The translations under genes were made by a program, and so were the position numbers. From Pseudomonadales bacterium (lineage in GTDB: Bacteria > Pseudomonadota > Gammaproteobacteria > Pseudomonadales > Azotimanducaceae), in the NCBI GenBank assembly GCA_024234635.1, contig JACKNX010000005.1, positions 124,001 through 188,000 of the forward strand: 64,000 bases of DNA. The letters run 5' to 3'. Below the pieces are notes generated by a model, which was not told the DNA's origin, made no database searches, and saw only the letters and a list, made by a program, of their open reading frames with translations. Positions 18,240 to 26,742 of this stretch are shown piece after piece (the first letter of the stretch is position 1; every line of letters starts with the position of its first letter).

Positions 18240-19424
18240 ATGGTTCCGGCCGTACCAGCGCTGGCGGACGTGGCCAACGGGTGGCTGCGCCGGCTGGCGG
18301 CGCTTGCCCCTCACTGCCGGGCACTGGATTTCGACGCCGCCGAACTGCTCGAAGAGCGCGCGCGCCTGCGGGGACTTTCCGTTCGTGACCATGTTTCCCC
18401 CGGCGGCGCCTGCCATTTCTTCCAGGCCGCCGATGGCTGGCTGGCCATCAATCTGCCCCGTGATTCCGACCTGGAACTGCTTCCTGCCTGGCTGCAGGCT
18501 GAGGTGACCCATGTTCCGCTCGATACGCTCGCCTCGCGGATACGCGGGCTGTCGCGTGGCGAACTGCTGATGCAGGGAAGACTGCTCGGCCTGGCCGTGG
18601 CGCTGCCCGATACCGGTGAGACGCCACCTTCTCCCGACCTCCCTCGCGGCCGGGCCAACGTGGACAGTCCGAGTGGCCGTCGGCCAGTGGTTGTAGACTT
18701 CAGCGGCCTGTGGGCTGGTCCCCTGTGCACGGACCTGTTGCGGCGCGCCGGCGCCAACGTGATCAAGGTGGAGTCGATGACCCGCCCCGACGGCGCCCGG
18801 GAAGGCGAAAAAACGTTCTATGCCTTGCTCAATCAGGGCAAAACCGCCATCACTTTCAATCCGGATCGTCCGGACTCCCTGGCACGACTGCACGCGCTGC
18901 TGTCCCGCGCGGATATCGTGGTGGAAGCCGCCCGCCCCCGCGCGCTGCGGCAACTGGGTATTCAGGCGTCTGAACTGATGGCCCGCAACCCGCGCCTCAC
19001 ATGGGTAAGCATCACAGCCCACGGCCGCGACGAACCCGCGGCGAACTGGATCGGTTTCGGCGACGACGCCGGCGTGGCTGCCGGCCTGTCGACGCCACTG
19101 CACCGCGCAACCGGCGCCTGGCAGTTCATGGGTGACGCCATTGCCGACCCACTCACGGGTATCCGCGCGGCACTGGTAGCCTGGGCGTGCTACCAGCGTG
19201 GCGGCGGCGCCCTTCTCGATATCAGTCTGAGCGGAACCGCGGCGCGCGCGCTGCGTGAGGCGGCGACGTCAACCGAACTTCCGGCTCACTTCGCCCACTG
19301 GTGGCAGTCGACACTGGCCGGCACGCCGCGGGTCTGCGCGCCTCGCCGACGGGTCACGCTGCCCGTGGCGGCGCTCGGCGAACACGACAACACGCTCAAC
19401 CAGCGGTTGGCGCTGCCATGCTGA
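18240..19424 (+). CDS. CaiB/BaiF-type CoA transferase with permuted-looking order
   Basis: 394 residues. The segment normally found at the N-terminus of this family (VVDFSGLWAGPLCTDLLRR, then GANVIKVES) starts only at about residue 151. The first 150 residues (for example AADGWLAINLPRDSDLELLP) look like the family's C-terminal part, so the order appears rearranged while total length is near normal. It should be a class III CoA transferase that exchanges CoA between acids or acts as a racemase-like partner. Follows the synthetase by 20 bases and overlaps the amidohydrolase start by 7 bases. Confidence 0.8.
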   Translation: MVPAVPALADVANGWLRRLAALAPHCRALDFDAAELLEERARLRGLSVRDHVSPGGACHFFQAADGWLAINLPRDSDLELLPAWLQAEVTHVPLDTLASRIRGLSRGELLMQGRLLGLAVALPDTGETPPSPDLPRGRANVDSPSGRRPVVVDFSGLWAGPLCTDLLRRAGANVIKVESMTRPDGAREGEKTFYALLNQGKTAITFNPDRPDSLARLHALLSRADIVVEAARPRALRQLGIQASELMARNPRLTWVSITAHGRDEPAANWIGFGDDAGVAAGLSTPLHRATGAWQFMGDAIADPLTGIRAALVAWACYQRGGGALLDISLSGTAARALREAATSTELPAHFAHWWQSTLAGTPRVCAPRRRVTLPVAALGEHDNTLNQRLALPC

Positions 19425-20854
19425 TCCGCCACGCCGGTCAACGGCAGGGCCCGGATATTGATGTGCGCGTCAGGCAGGGAAAGGTCACGGCAATCGGCAT
19501 GCTGACGCCGGACCCGGACGAACAGGTGGTCGATGCAGCCGGTAAGCTGCTGCTGCCGGGCCTCAACGATCACCACATCCATCTTCGCGCCTTCGCGACG
19601 TCGCTCGACTCCATCCCCTGCGGGCCCGACCGGAACCCGGACGCCGGCACACTGGCGGACAGATTGCGTGATCTCGACAACGCATCCAGCGACGACTGGA
19701 TTCGCGGAGTCGGCTACCACGAAAGTGTGGCGGGTGATATCGACCGCGCCTGGCTGGACCGCGTCGTACCCAGGCGACCGCTTCGCATCCAGCATCGCTC
19801 GGGACGGCTGTGGGTAATCAATACCGCCGGCCTGCGTCGGCTGGCAGCCGCTGTCCAGGAACAGGGCGAGGCAACCGCACTGCTCGCCGAACAGGCCGAT
19901 GGACGCTTTTTCGACGCCGATGCCAGGCTCGGCAGGCTGATCGGCCATCGCGAGCCGGATATCGAGCGCGCCAGCCGGATCCTGGCAGCGTATGGCGTCA
20001 CGGGCCTCTGTGACATGACACCCGCCAACAGCACCGCGGACCTGTGCCGTTTCCGCCAGTGGCGTCGCGACGGAATACTGCGGCAGCGCGTACTGTTGGC
20101 GGGACGCCACACTCTGGCTGAGCATTGCACACCGTCTCCCGCGCCAGGGGACGACGGCATCGCCGTGGGTGCGGTGAAGTTTCATCTGCACGACCACGAT
20201 CTGCCCGCTCTGGACACGCTGACAGATGCCATTGCCAGCGCACATGCGGCGGGGCGGGCGGTGGCCGTGCACTGTGTCACCGAGGTGGCGCTTCTCTACA
20301 CGCTGGCGGCACTCGAGGACGCCGGCACCCTGGCCGGTGACAGGATAGAACACGCGTCAGTAGCGCCTGGCCATCTGCTCGAAACACTGCACAGGCTTCG
20401 GCTGACGGTGGTGACGCAACCCAACTTCATCCGGGAACGGGGAGATCAGTACCGTACTGACATGCCAGCAAACGAACATTCGTGGCTCTACCGCGGACGC
20501 GCTTTCGTGGAAGCCGGCGTTGGGCTGGCCGCCGGGTCCGACGCCCCTTTCGGGGACGCCAATCCCTGGCTTGCGATACAGGCCGCCGTCGATCGGCGCA
20601 CCCTGCGCGGCCATGTGCTCACTGCCGCTGAAACACTTCCACCCGCAGCCGCGCTGGACCTGTTCCTGGGTGACCTGGCGACGCCGGCTGTGCCACGCGT
20701 CCTGACCGTTGGCATGCCCGCCGATCTCTGCCTGCTCGATGGCAACTGGCCGAATGTTGCCCGTCACCCTGGCAAGGTCAGACCGGTGCGGACCTGGGTG
20801 GGCGGGGTGCCTGTCCACGAGGCAGGCGACGGACTGGACGTCATCACCCCCTGA
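19418..20854 (+). CDS. Amidohydrolase family 3 (YtcJ-like) metal-dependent hydrolase
   Basis: 478 residues from the ATG at 19418, which overlaps the CoA transferase stop; the longer frame from 19301 lies inside that gene. The first metal motif is LPGLNDHHIHLRA. Later features are VKFHLHDHD, AVAVHCVTEVALLYTL and a C-terminal GSDAPFGDANPWLAIQAAV segment typical of YtcJ-like amidohydrolases, which hydrolyse N-acyl or cyclic amide bonds. A C-terminal LTVGMPADLCLLDGNW closes the composite beta domain. Translational coupling with the CoA transferase suggests a joint role, perhaps releasing an acid for activation. Confidence 0.87.
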   Translation: MLIRHAGQRQGPDIDVRVRQGKVTAIGMLTPDPDEQVVDAAGKLLLPGLNDHHIHLRAFATSLDSIPCGPDRNPDAGTLADRLRDLDNASSDDWIRGVGYHESVAGDIDRAWLDRVVPRRPLRIQHRSGRLWVINTAGLRRLAAAVQEQGEATALLAEQADGRFFDADARLGRLIGHREPDIERASRILAAYGVTGLCDMTPANSTADLCRFRQWRRDGILRQRVLLAGRHTLAEHCTPSPAPGDDGIAVGAVKFHLHDHDLPALDTLTDAIASAHAAGRAVAVHCVTEVALLYTLAALEDAGTLAGDRIEHASVAPGHLLETLHRLRLTVVTQPNFIRERGDQYRTDMPANEHSWLYRGRAFVEAGVGLAAGSDAPFGDANPWLAIQAAVDRRTLRGHVLTAAETLPPAAALDLFLGDLATPAVPRVLTVGMPADLCLLDGNWPNVARHPGKVRPVRTWVGGVPVHEAGDGLDVITP

Positions 20855-20937
20855 TCGCCGGATTCAACCGCACCGCAACTTCTCATGGAACGAAGTTCCA
20901 TGCGCGACAGCGCTGGCAATCGCAACGTGGCAAGCTG

Positions 20938-21384
20938 TCAGGTGGCACAGTCCTCGCGTGCGGGCAGCCACATCGGTCCGACGACGAGGAGCAGGACCGC
21001 CACGTTGATCGCCGCGTTGGCAGCATGCCCGGAGGTGATTGATCCCGCGCTGTCGAGCACGAACCAGGCGCATGCGCCCGTGACGACGGCGCGTCGCACG
21101 GCATCCGGCGCCAGTGGGTAGACCCAGGTGGACAGGCACCAGAGGGTGCAGCCCCAGCCAAGCAGAAAACCGCCCGTCAACGCCGAAAGGAACCGGATCT
21201 CACCACTTGCGTACGACGGGAATCCGTCGACCGGCCACGTAAGGATGTCCAGTCCCAGGCGGGCGGGTTCCGCAAACGCCGGCATCGTGCCCAGAAACAG
21301 GCAGGGCGCAAACCCGGCGATCACCACCGCGGCCACCCGCAACCACCGGCGATGAATGCGCCGGGGACACGTCATTACCTGCAT
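20938..21384 (-). CDS. Small integral membrane protein
   Basis: 148 residues with about four hydrophobic segments: VAAVVIAGFAPCLFLG, FLSALTGGFLLGWGCTLWCL, a third near AVVTGACAWFVLDS, and AINVAVLLLVVGPMWLP at the C-terminus. No catalytic motif is recognised. The N-terminus is basic, consistent with inner-membrane insertion. It follows the epoxide-hydrolase-like gene by 20 bases on the same strand, so the two may be co-transcribed and controlled by the shared palindromic operator. Confidence 0.75.
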   Translation of the reverse strand: MQVMTCPRRIHRRWLRVAAVVIAGFAPCLFLGTMPAFAEPARLGLDILTWPVDGFPSYASGEIRFLSALTGGFLLGWGCTLWCLSTWVYPLAPDAVRRAVVTGACAWFVLDSAGSITSGHAANAAINVAVLLLVVGPMWLPAREDCAT

Positions 21385-21404
21385 GCCACGCCTCCGGATC
21401 CGCC

Positions 21405-21803
21405 TTACGCGCCAGCGGTGAGACGCGTGAGTGCATCGCGGATGGTGGCCATATCAAAATACTCGCGCCAGTAGACGATGCGGCCGTCCGTCACTTCAAA
21501 CACGCCGGTCACCGGCAACTCGAACCAGCCCTGGGGAATATGGTGGCGATCCAGCCGCTCAATGCACACCACCGGACCCGCGACCGCTTCGCGTCGTATG
21601 ACGAACTGATTTTCCTCTATGGGCGCAAAGAACGGCGCCAGTTCCGCCCGCACGCCGGCGGGTCCACGGACCGGGGGATTCGGGCCATTGGTGTATTCCA
21701 GATCGTCGGCCACGTACTGAAGTGCCGTGTCGAAATCCATCAACTCCATGGCATGCATGAAAGCCCGTACCACGGCGGCGGGGCTGGAAACATCATTGGT
21801 CAT
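21405..21803 (-). CDS. Limonene-epoxide-hydrolase/SnoaL-like protein
   Basis: 132 residues, a single cone-shaped alpha+beta barrel fold by pattern. It has the LEH-type layout: a leading DFDTALQYVADDLEYTNGP, then VVCIERLDRH (Arg-Asp pair) and VTGVFEVTDGRIVYWREYFD with a second Asp, equivalent to the Asp-Arg-Asp triad of limonene-1,2-epoxide hydrolase. Family knowledge suggests hydrolysis of an epoxide or a related isomerisation. Divergent from tetR over two GTAGC-N4-GCTAC palindromes and therefore probably repressed by it. Confidence 0.83.
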   Translation of the reverse strand: MTNDVSSPAAVVRAFMHAMELMDFDTALQYVADDLEYTNGPNPPVRGPAGVRAELAPFFAPIEENQFVIRREAVAGPVVCIERLDRHHIPQGWFELPVTGVFEVTDGRIVYWREYFDMATIRDALTRLTAGA

Positions 21804-21887
21804 GGCCGACTCCTTGCTGGAAAATGGACAGTTACGGAAACAGCGGCGGACCTGATGCGCGGGTCATCACGACACAGCCGATACTGC

Positions 21888-21924
21888 GTAGCGCTTGCTA
21901 CATATGAACGTAGCATATGCTACG
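21888..21924. promoter_or_regulatory. Paired palindromic TetR operators
   Basis: GTAGC-GCTT-GCTAC (21888-21901) and GTAGC-ATAT-GCTAC (21910-21923; the perfect palindrome extends to CGTAGCATATGCTACG, 21909-21924). The centres are 22 bp apart, about two helical turns, on the same DNA face. The pair sits between the divergent LEH-like and tetR genes, and a TATTAT at 21927 could be a -10 for tetR, so one bound regulator could control both directions. Confidence 0.75.
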
Positions 21925-21957
21925 CGTATTATATCGGTCAACGGGCGAAGACCATTC

Positions 21958-22467
21958 ATGACGTCTGACAGGAGCAACAACGATGCCCGGCGCCAGGAAA
22001 TTGTGCTCGCCGTGGCGGATCACCTCGTGCGCGAGGGACTGGGAAACAGTGGTATTCGCGCCCTGGCGGGCAGCGCGGGACTCAGCGACCGCATGCTCAT
22101 GTACTACTTCGAGACAAAAGACGACCTGATCGCCCAATGCCTGATGCTGCTGGCCCGCAACATGGCGGCCGGCCTGGAAACACTGCTTCCGGCGCGGCCG
22201 GCACCCGCGCACCACCTTGTCGCCACGCTTACCGATCCGGCGCTCGTGCGCGCCCAGACTCCCGTGCTGCGTCTGTGGTTCGAAATCGTGGGGCTCGCGG
22301 TACGTGGCAACGAACCTTACCGCAGCGCGGTGGAGCGCATCCTTGCGGACTGGCAGGCCTGGCTTGTCGCCAGACTCCGCGCGGATCAGCAGGGGCGCGC
22401 CGCCGAACTGCTGGCGGAGGTGGAGGGTCGCCTTCTGCTGATGCTGCTGCGCGAGCACGCCGGGTAG
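21958..22467 (+). CDS. TetR-family transcriptional regulator
   Basis: 169 residues from the ATG at 21958; an in-frame ATG at 21895 would place the start inside the operator and is unlikely. The N-terminal HTH is typical: RRQEIVLAVADHLVREG, then GIRALAGSAGLSDRMLMYYFETKDDLIAQC. The C-terminal ligand domain is shorter than in most TetR proteins, with W and R positions in LRLWFEIVGLAVRG. It probably represses itself and the divergent LEH-like and membrane protein genes by binding the paired palindromes; the ligand is unknown. Confidence 0.9.
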   Translation: MTSDRSNNDARRQEIVLAVADHLVREGLGNSGIRALAGSAGLSDRMLMYYFETKDDLIAQCLMLLARNMAAGLETLLPARPAPAHHLVATLTDPALVRAQTPVLRLWFEIVGLAVRGNEPYRSAVERILADWQAWLVARLRADQQGRAAELLAEVEGRLLLMLLREHAG

Positions 22468-22633
22468 GCCGCGCGCATGACGTGACCGGCAATGGCAGGC
22501 TTGAAGCGGCGCGCACAGAGCACGTGCCGGGAACACTTCCTGCTCCGGGCAGCGCCTCCAATCGCCGGGCCGCCGGCGCGACGCGCAGGACGGACCGGCC
22601 GCAAATGGTATAAACGGCCATAGTTCTCATGGC

Positions 22634-24316
22634 ATGGAGCAGAGCTTGCGCACGCACGACAACGCGGACCTGATCGAGAGCGTGTACGCGACAACCCTCG
22701 ACCCCGCCGAATTCGACAGGACAATCGAGCGGTGGGTTCAGCAGATCGGCAATCGTGGCGATCGCGCATTCGACCGACACCTGCGAATTGCCTTCGATCT
22801 GCTCGAACGCACGGCACGAAACGATACCGATCCCACCGTACCGCAGCTTGAACTGGGACCTGACCTGCGCATTCTCCACGCCAACAGCGCCATGCGAACA
22901 CTCTACGACGTGTCAGTCGGCGATACGCTCGATGACCTTCCACTGGATGCATCGGCCCGGGCGGAGATCGCCCGCACCGCAAAACGACTGGCGCGCGCGG
23001 AGGTTCCGGGCCAGCCGGTGGTGGTGCCTGCGTGGCGAACGGACGCGGAAAACTCGCTGGTTGTCATTCTCACCCCCAGCGGCACCGGCGGTTGTCGCCT
23101 GCAGACGTCCGAGCTCGTGTGGACACCCAACCTCAGTTCGTTGCTCGCGGAGTCGTTCTCCCTGACGAAGGCGGAGCGAAGCGTGGTTCGGCTGCTTGCG
23201 GAGGGATGCTCCGTGGAACAGGCAGCGGCGGCTCGAAACGCATCGATCGCCACCGTGCGCACGCAGCTTCAGTCGATCTACCAGAAGACCCGCGTGTCCG
23301 GCCTCACGGAACTCGTTCGTCTCGTCATCGGCCTGGCGGCATTCTCGCCGTCCGATGCCCGGATCGAGGAAGAATCGTTGTCCGCGGGACGGCCTGCGCC
23401 CTACCCCCGCGCCGAGCACCGGCATCTACTGACCCTGCCGGACGGCCGCACGCTCGACTATGCCGTGTTCGGCGCAAAAGGCGGACGGCCCCTGCTGTTG
23501 TTGCACGACGGCATCTGCGGCAATGGCTGGCCTGCATCCGCAATCGACGAAGCCAGGCGCCTGGGGCTGCAGATCATCAGTCCTCTGCGGCCGGGATACG
23601 GCCGGAGCGAGCCACTGCGCACACGGCGCCGGGACACCCTGAATACGATCGTGAAGGATATTCTCTACCTGCTCGACTATCTCGGCATCGACTCCGTCGT
23701 CATCGTCGCGAAGGTGCTTGGTTCCGCCAGCGGGACGCGACTGATGGCCATTGCCCCGGAGCGTGTCTCGGGCATGCTCGCCGTCGTGCCGGCCCTGCCG
23801 ATTGAGAAGCAGGATTATGCCGGACTCAGCACACAGCACCGGATGCTCGTGCACGCGGTTCACGCCAACCCGACACTCCTGCGTTATTTCGTGCGTGCGC
23901 GTTATGCGCTTTACGAGCGCTATGGCATTCACGCTTTCCTGGCGAAGGTGTACAAGTCGACTGCCGACCGCGAGGTGCTTGCCGATCCGGATTGCCTGAG
24001 CGCCATCGTGCATGGCGCGCGCGCCTGCGGCACACGATCCTTTCGCGCCTACTACGGTGACGTGCGCGAACCGTTCGACGACATGCATACCGTCGCGGCA
24101 GCCATCACCCGGCCGGTGCACATCCTCCTTGGCGCCGAGGACGCCAACGGCAGGCTGGCCCGTGCGCAGCGCCTCGCCGCCCTCAATCCGCACGTGACGG
24201 TCACCGTTCTGCCCAAGGGGGCTGAGCTACTCTTCTACCGCGAATGCCACCGCGTACTGCAACTGGCCGCAAACCTCCACGGGCAACCAGCCTCCCTGCC
24301 GCGGACAGCCGGCTGA
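22634..24316 (+). CDS. LuxR-type HTH fused to alpha/beta-hydrolase-like domain lacking catalytic residues
   Basis: 560 residues. The N-terminal 150 residues look PAS-like (LELGPDLRILHANSAMR). A LuxR-type HTH lies at about 175-235 (LTKAERSVVRLLAEGC, IATVRTQLQSIYQKTRVS). From about 265 there is an alpha/beta hydrolase fold with LLLLHDGICGNGW and SPLRPGYGRSEP. The nucleophile elbow reads AKVLG (359-363), with Val361 where Ser is expected, and the histidine position is Glu531 (KGAELLFYR). Both catalytic residues therefore seem lost, suggesting a ligand-sensing pseudoenzyme that steers the HTH. It stands alone downstream of tetR. Confidence 0.8.
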   Translation: MEQSLRTHDNADLIESVYATTLDPAEFDRTIERWVQQIGNRGDRAFDRHLRIAFDLLERTARNDTDPTVPQLELGPDLRILHANSAMRTLYDVSVGDTLDDLPLDASARAEIARTAKRLARAEVPGQPVVVPAWRTDAENSLVVILTPSGTGGCRLQTSELVWTPNLSSLLAESFSLTKAERSVVRLLAEGCSVEQAAAARNASIATVRTQLQSIYQKTRVSGLTELVRLVIGLAAFSPSDARIEEESLSAGRPAPYPRAEHRHLLTLPDGRTLDYAVFGAKGGRPLLLLHDGICGNGWPASAIDEARRLGLQIISPLRPGYGRSEPLRTRRRDTLNTIVKDILYLLDYLGIDSVVIVAKVLGSASGTRLMAIAPERVSGMLAVVPALPIEKQDYAGLSTQHRMLVHAVHANPTLLRYFVRARYALYERYGIHAFLAKVYKSTADREVLADPDCLSAIVHGARACGTRSFRAYYGDVREPFDDMHTVAAAITRPVHILLGAEDANGRLARAQRLAALNPHVTVTVLPKGAELLFYRECHRVLQLAANLHGQPASLPRTAG

Positions 24317-24383
24317 CGGGACCGCCCGCCACCGGGCCGTCGCCCAGTCACCGCCGCGCTCCACCCCGGGCCGGAACCAGGCC

Positions 24384-25388
24384 TCAGATCACAATTGCGT
24401 CGATCAGCCCCCAGGTCAGCGCCGTCTCCGCGTCCACCGCTTCACCCAGAAGCGCCATCAACGCAGTACGCTGACGTCCGATGCGGCGCGGGATGCTGAC
24501 GCAACCTCCGGCACCCGGGATCAGACCCATCGCCACTTCCGGCAACCGGAACAGGGTGCCGGGAGCCGCCTCGATGCGCCCTGCGAATGCGGGCAACTCG
24601 ATACCTGCGCCGATGCACGCACCATGCACGTGCACGGTGGTTCGCGCCGCACATTCGGCGAGATAACGCGCCGGCATGCGTCGCATGCGGATATGGTGGC
24701 TCATGGCCGTATCACGCTGACTGCCGAACTCCGTGAGATCCCCGCCCGCGCAGAACACCGGTCCGTTGGCTGACACGTGAACGTGCGTGATGGAGGCATC
24801 CATCACCGCCAGGCGGAAGGCATCGGCAAGCGCATCGCGCAGGGGTGTGGACAGCGCGTTGCGGTTCACGACACTGTCCAGCACCACCAACAGGTGGTCG
24901 CCTTCCCGGCGCAGAATCACCGGCTCGGCCGGCAAAGTGGCGCCGCGTCCGGCGAATTGCGCACCTTCCTCGCGGAGCCAGCGGGCAAATTCCGCGCCGC
25001 CCTGCAGCACGCCATAGGCCAGGCTCTCGACACCAAGCGCATCGTGTATGCCAAGCTGCTCCCCGGCGCGCAGAACATGCACGAGAACCGCGCTGGCATG
25101 GGGATTGCGGCGCACCGCGCGCAGCACCCGCGCCAGCGTCCCGGCATCCTCCACCCGCACGTCCAGGGCGTCGTTCAGCACCGGGGGTACGTCGCCGGCA
25201 TTGATCGCCACCACCGGGATCGCCTGACGCCTCAGCCAGCCAGCAAGGCGGGCAAGCGCCGCTACCGGCAGCTCGGCGGCACCCGCAATATCCACTGCGA
25301 TAGCCGTGTCATCGAGATCCGCCAGCCCCGGCTCCAGGCTGAGTTCAAGCAGCTCGTCAAGGGTCAGGGGTCGCTCCTGGTCCGTCAT
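24384..25388 (-). CDS. Enoyl-CoA hydratase/isomerase-family protein
   Basis: 334 residues from the ATG at 25388 (MTDQERPLTL). The longer frame from 25715 has no family similarity at its start. The crotonase core is C-terminal (about 165-334): NRNALSTPLRDAL, FCAGGDLTEFGS (oxyanion loop), VHGACIGAGIELPAFAG and LPEVAMGLIPGAGGCVSIPRRIG. The Glu/Asp positions are partly conserved, so hydratase activity is likely but not certain. The first 150 residues form an extra N-terminal domain, longer than usual for the family. Divergent from the acyl-CoA dehydrogenase pair at 25520, suggesting one beta-oxidation-like locus. Confidence 0.85.
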   Translation of the reverse strand: MTDQERPLTLDELLELSLEPGLADLDDTAIAVDIAGAAELPVAALARLAGWLRRQAIPVVAINAGDVPPVLNDALDVRVEDAGTLARVLRAVRRNPHASAVLVHVLRAGEQLGIHDALGVESLAYGVLQGGAEFARWLREEGAQFAGRGATLPAEPVILRREGDHLLVVLDSVVNRNALSTPLRDALADAFRLAVMDASITHVHVSANGPVFCAGGDLTEFGSQRDTAMSHHIRMRRMPARYLAECAARTTVHVHGACIGAGIELPAFAGRIEAAPGTLFRLPEVAMGLIPGAGGCVSIPRRIGRQRTALMALLGEAVDAETALTWGLIDAIVI

Positions 25389-25519
25389 CGCATCACGTCC
25401 GTCCCGCGGGATTTCCCCGTGCATTCGATTCCCACTATAGTCCCCGACTTTCCGCCAGGGCGAATACGCCCCGTACAGCGGCAAGCCTATGCCAACCAAC
25501 CGTTGAGAGACCAAACCGA

Positions 25520-26734
25520 ATGAGCGAAGCGAATGCAAAACTCGAGCAGTTCCGCGGCGAAGCACGCGCCTGGCTGGCCGCGAACTTTCCCCGCAGCCTG
25601 GTAGGCAAGGCTGCCGTCTACATGACGTATGACCTCGATGTTCCCATGGAGGGCGACGCCCTGGCCTGGCGCACTGCGCTGGGGGAAAAAGGCTGGGGCA
25701 CCCCGACATGGCCAACGGAGTACGGTGGGGGCGGTCTCAGCCAGATGGAAGCGCGTGTCCTGCAGGAGGAAATGCACGCGATCGGCGCCTTCAATCCCAT
25801 TCCGATTCTCGCTGGCATGGGTGTCACCATGGTGGGTCCCACGGTGCTGGAATACGGTACCGAAGATCAGAAACAGCGACATCTGCCGCCAATCGCCCGG
25901 GGTGAGGTGCGCTGGTGCCTGGGCTACTCCGAACCCAACGCGGGCTCCGACCTGGCGTCGCTCGCCACCAAGGCCGTGGACAAAGGCGACTACTGGGAAA
26001 TCAATGGCCAGAAGATCTGGACCTCGGGCGCCGACATCTCCCAGTGGTGCGGCGCGCTGGTGCGCACCGACGTCAATGTGGGCAAGCGCGACGGCATCAG
26101 CTTCCTCATGTTTCCCATGGACCAGCCCGGCGTGCGTACGCGCCCGATCAAGCTGATTGCCGGTGCCTCGCCGTTCTGCGAGACGTTCTTCGACAATGCC
26201 CGCGCCGACAAGAAGGATCTGCTGGGCAAACTCAACGACGGATGGAGCGTGGGCAAACGCCTGCTGCAGCACGAACGCCAGAGCCAGACCGGCGGCGCCC
26301 CGATGGGCGGTGGCGGTGGTTCGTTGCAGGAACTGGCGAAGAAATACGTGGGCCTGGACTCCGCCGGCAAACTGAGGGATGAGGATCTGCGCCTGCGCCT
26401 CGCCCAGCACCTGATGGATGCGAAGACCCACTCCCTGACGCTCGCCCGCGTGGCCGCGGAATCGCGCGGCAATGCCAAAGTGACGGCCGCGGCCTCCATT
26501 CTGAAAAACTCCGCCACCCACGTTGCGCAGGCACGCGCCGAACTGACCCTGGAGATCATGGGCGGCAACGGTCTCGGCTGGGAAGGCGAGAGTTTCAATG
26601 ACGAGGAGATCAACGCCGTCCGCGCCTGGTTGTCCGGCAAGGCGATGTCCATCTACGGCGGTTCGTTCGAGATCCAGAACAACATCATTTCCAAGAACAT
26701 CCTCGGTCTTCCCGAGACGACCCAGAAAGGATAA
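25520..26734 (+). CDS. Acyl-CoA dehydrogenase, subunit 1 of a heteromeric pair
   Basis: 404 residues. The N-terminal domain starts with LEQFRGEARAWLAANFP. The flavin-binding strand is WCLGYSEPNAGSDLASLATK and INGQKIWTSGADISQWCG. The helix with LLQHERQ (Glu near 252) fits the catalytic position of the FadE26-like branch. The C-terminal signature is SIYGGSFEIQNNIISKN then ILGLP, with YGG in place of YEG. This arrangement matches the heterotetrameric acyl-CoA dehydrogenases known from actinobacterial steroid side-chain degradation. The partner begins 8 bases downstream. Confidence 0.93.
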   Translation: MSEANAKLEQFRGEARAWLAANFPRSLVGKAAVYMTYDLDVPMEGDALAWRTALGEKGWGTPTWPTEYGGGGLSQMEARVLQEEMHAIGAFNPIPILAGMGVTMVGPTVLEYGTEDQKQRHLPPIARGEVRWCLGYSEPNAGSDLASLATKAVDKGDYWEINGQKIWTSGADISQWCGALVRTDVNVGKRDGISFLMFPMDQPGVRTRPIKLIAGASPFCETFFDNARADKKDLLGKLNDGWSVGKRLLQHERQSQTGGAPMGGGGGSLQELAKKYVGLDSAGKLRDEDLRLRLAQHLMDAKTHSLTLARVAAESRGNAKVTAAASILKNSATHVAQARAELTLEIMGGNGLGWEGESFNDEEINAVRAWLSGKAMSIYGGSFEIQNNIISKNILGLPETTQKG

Positions 26735-26742
26735 GCAGCATC

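Noticed and set aside
25389..25715. N-terminal extension of the enoyl-CoA hydratase-like frame (109 codons)
   Set aside because: No family similarity, Cys/Arg-rich and would overlap the divergent acyl-CoA dehydrogenase; the ATG at 25388 is preferred.
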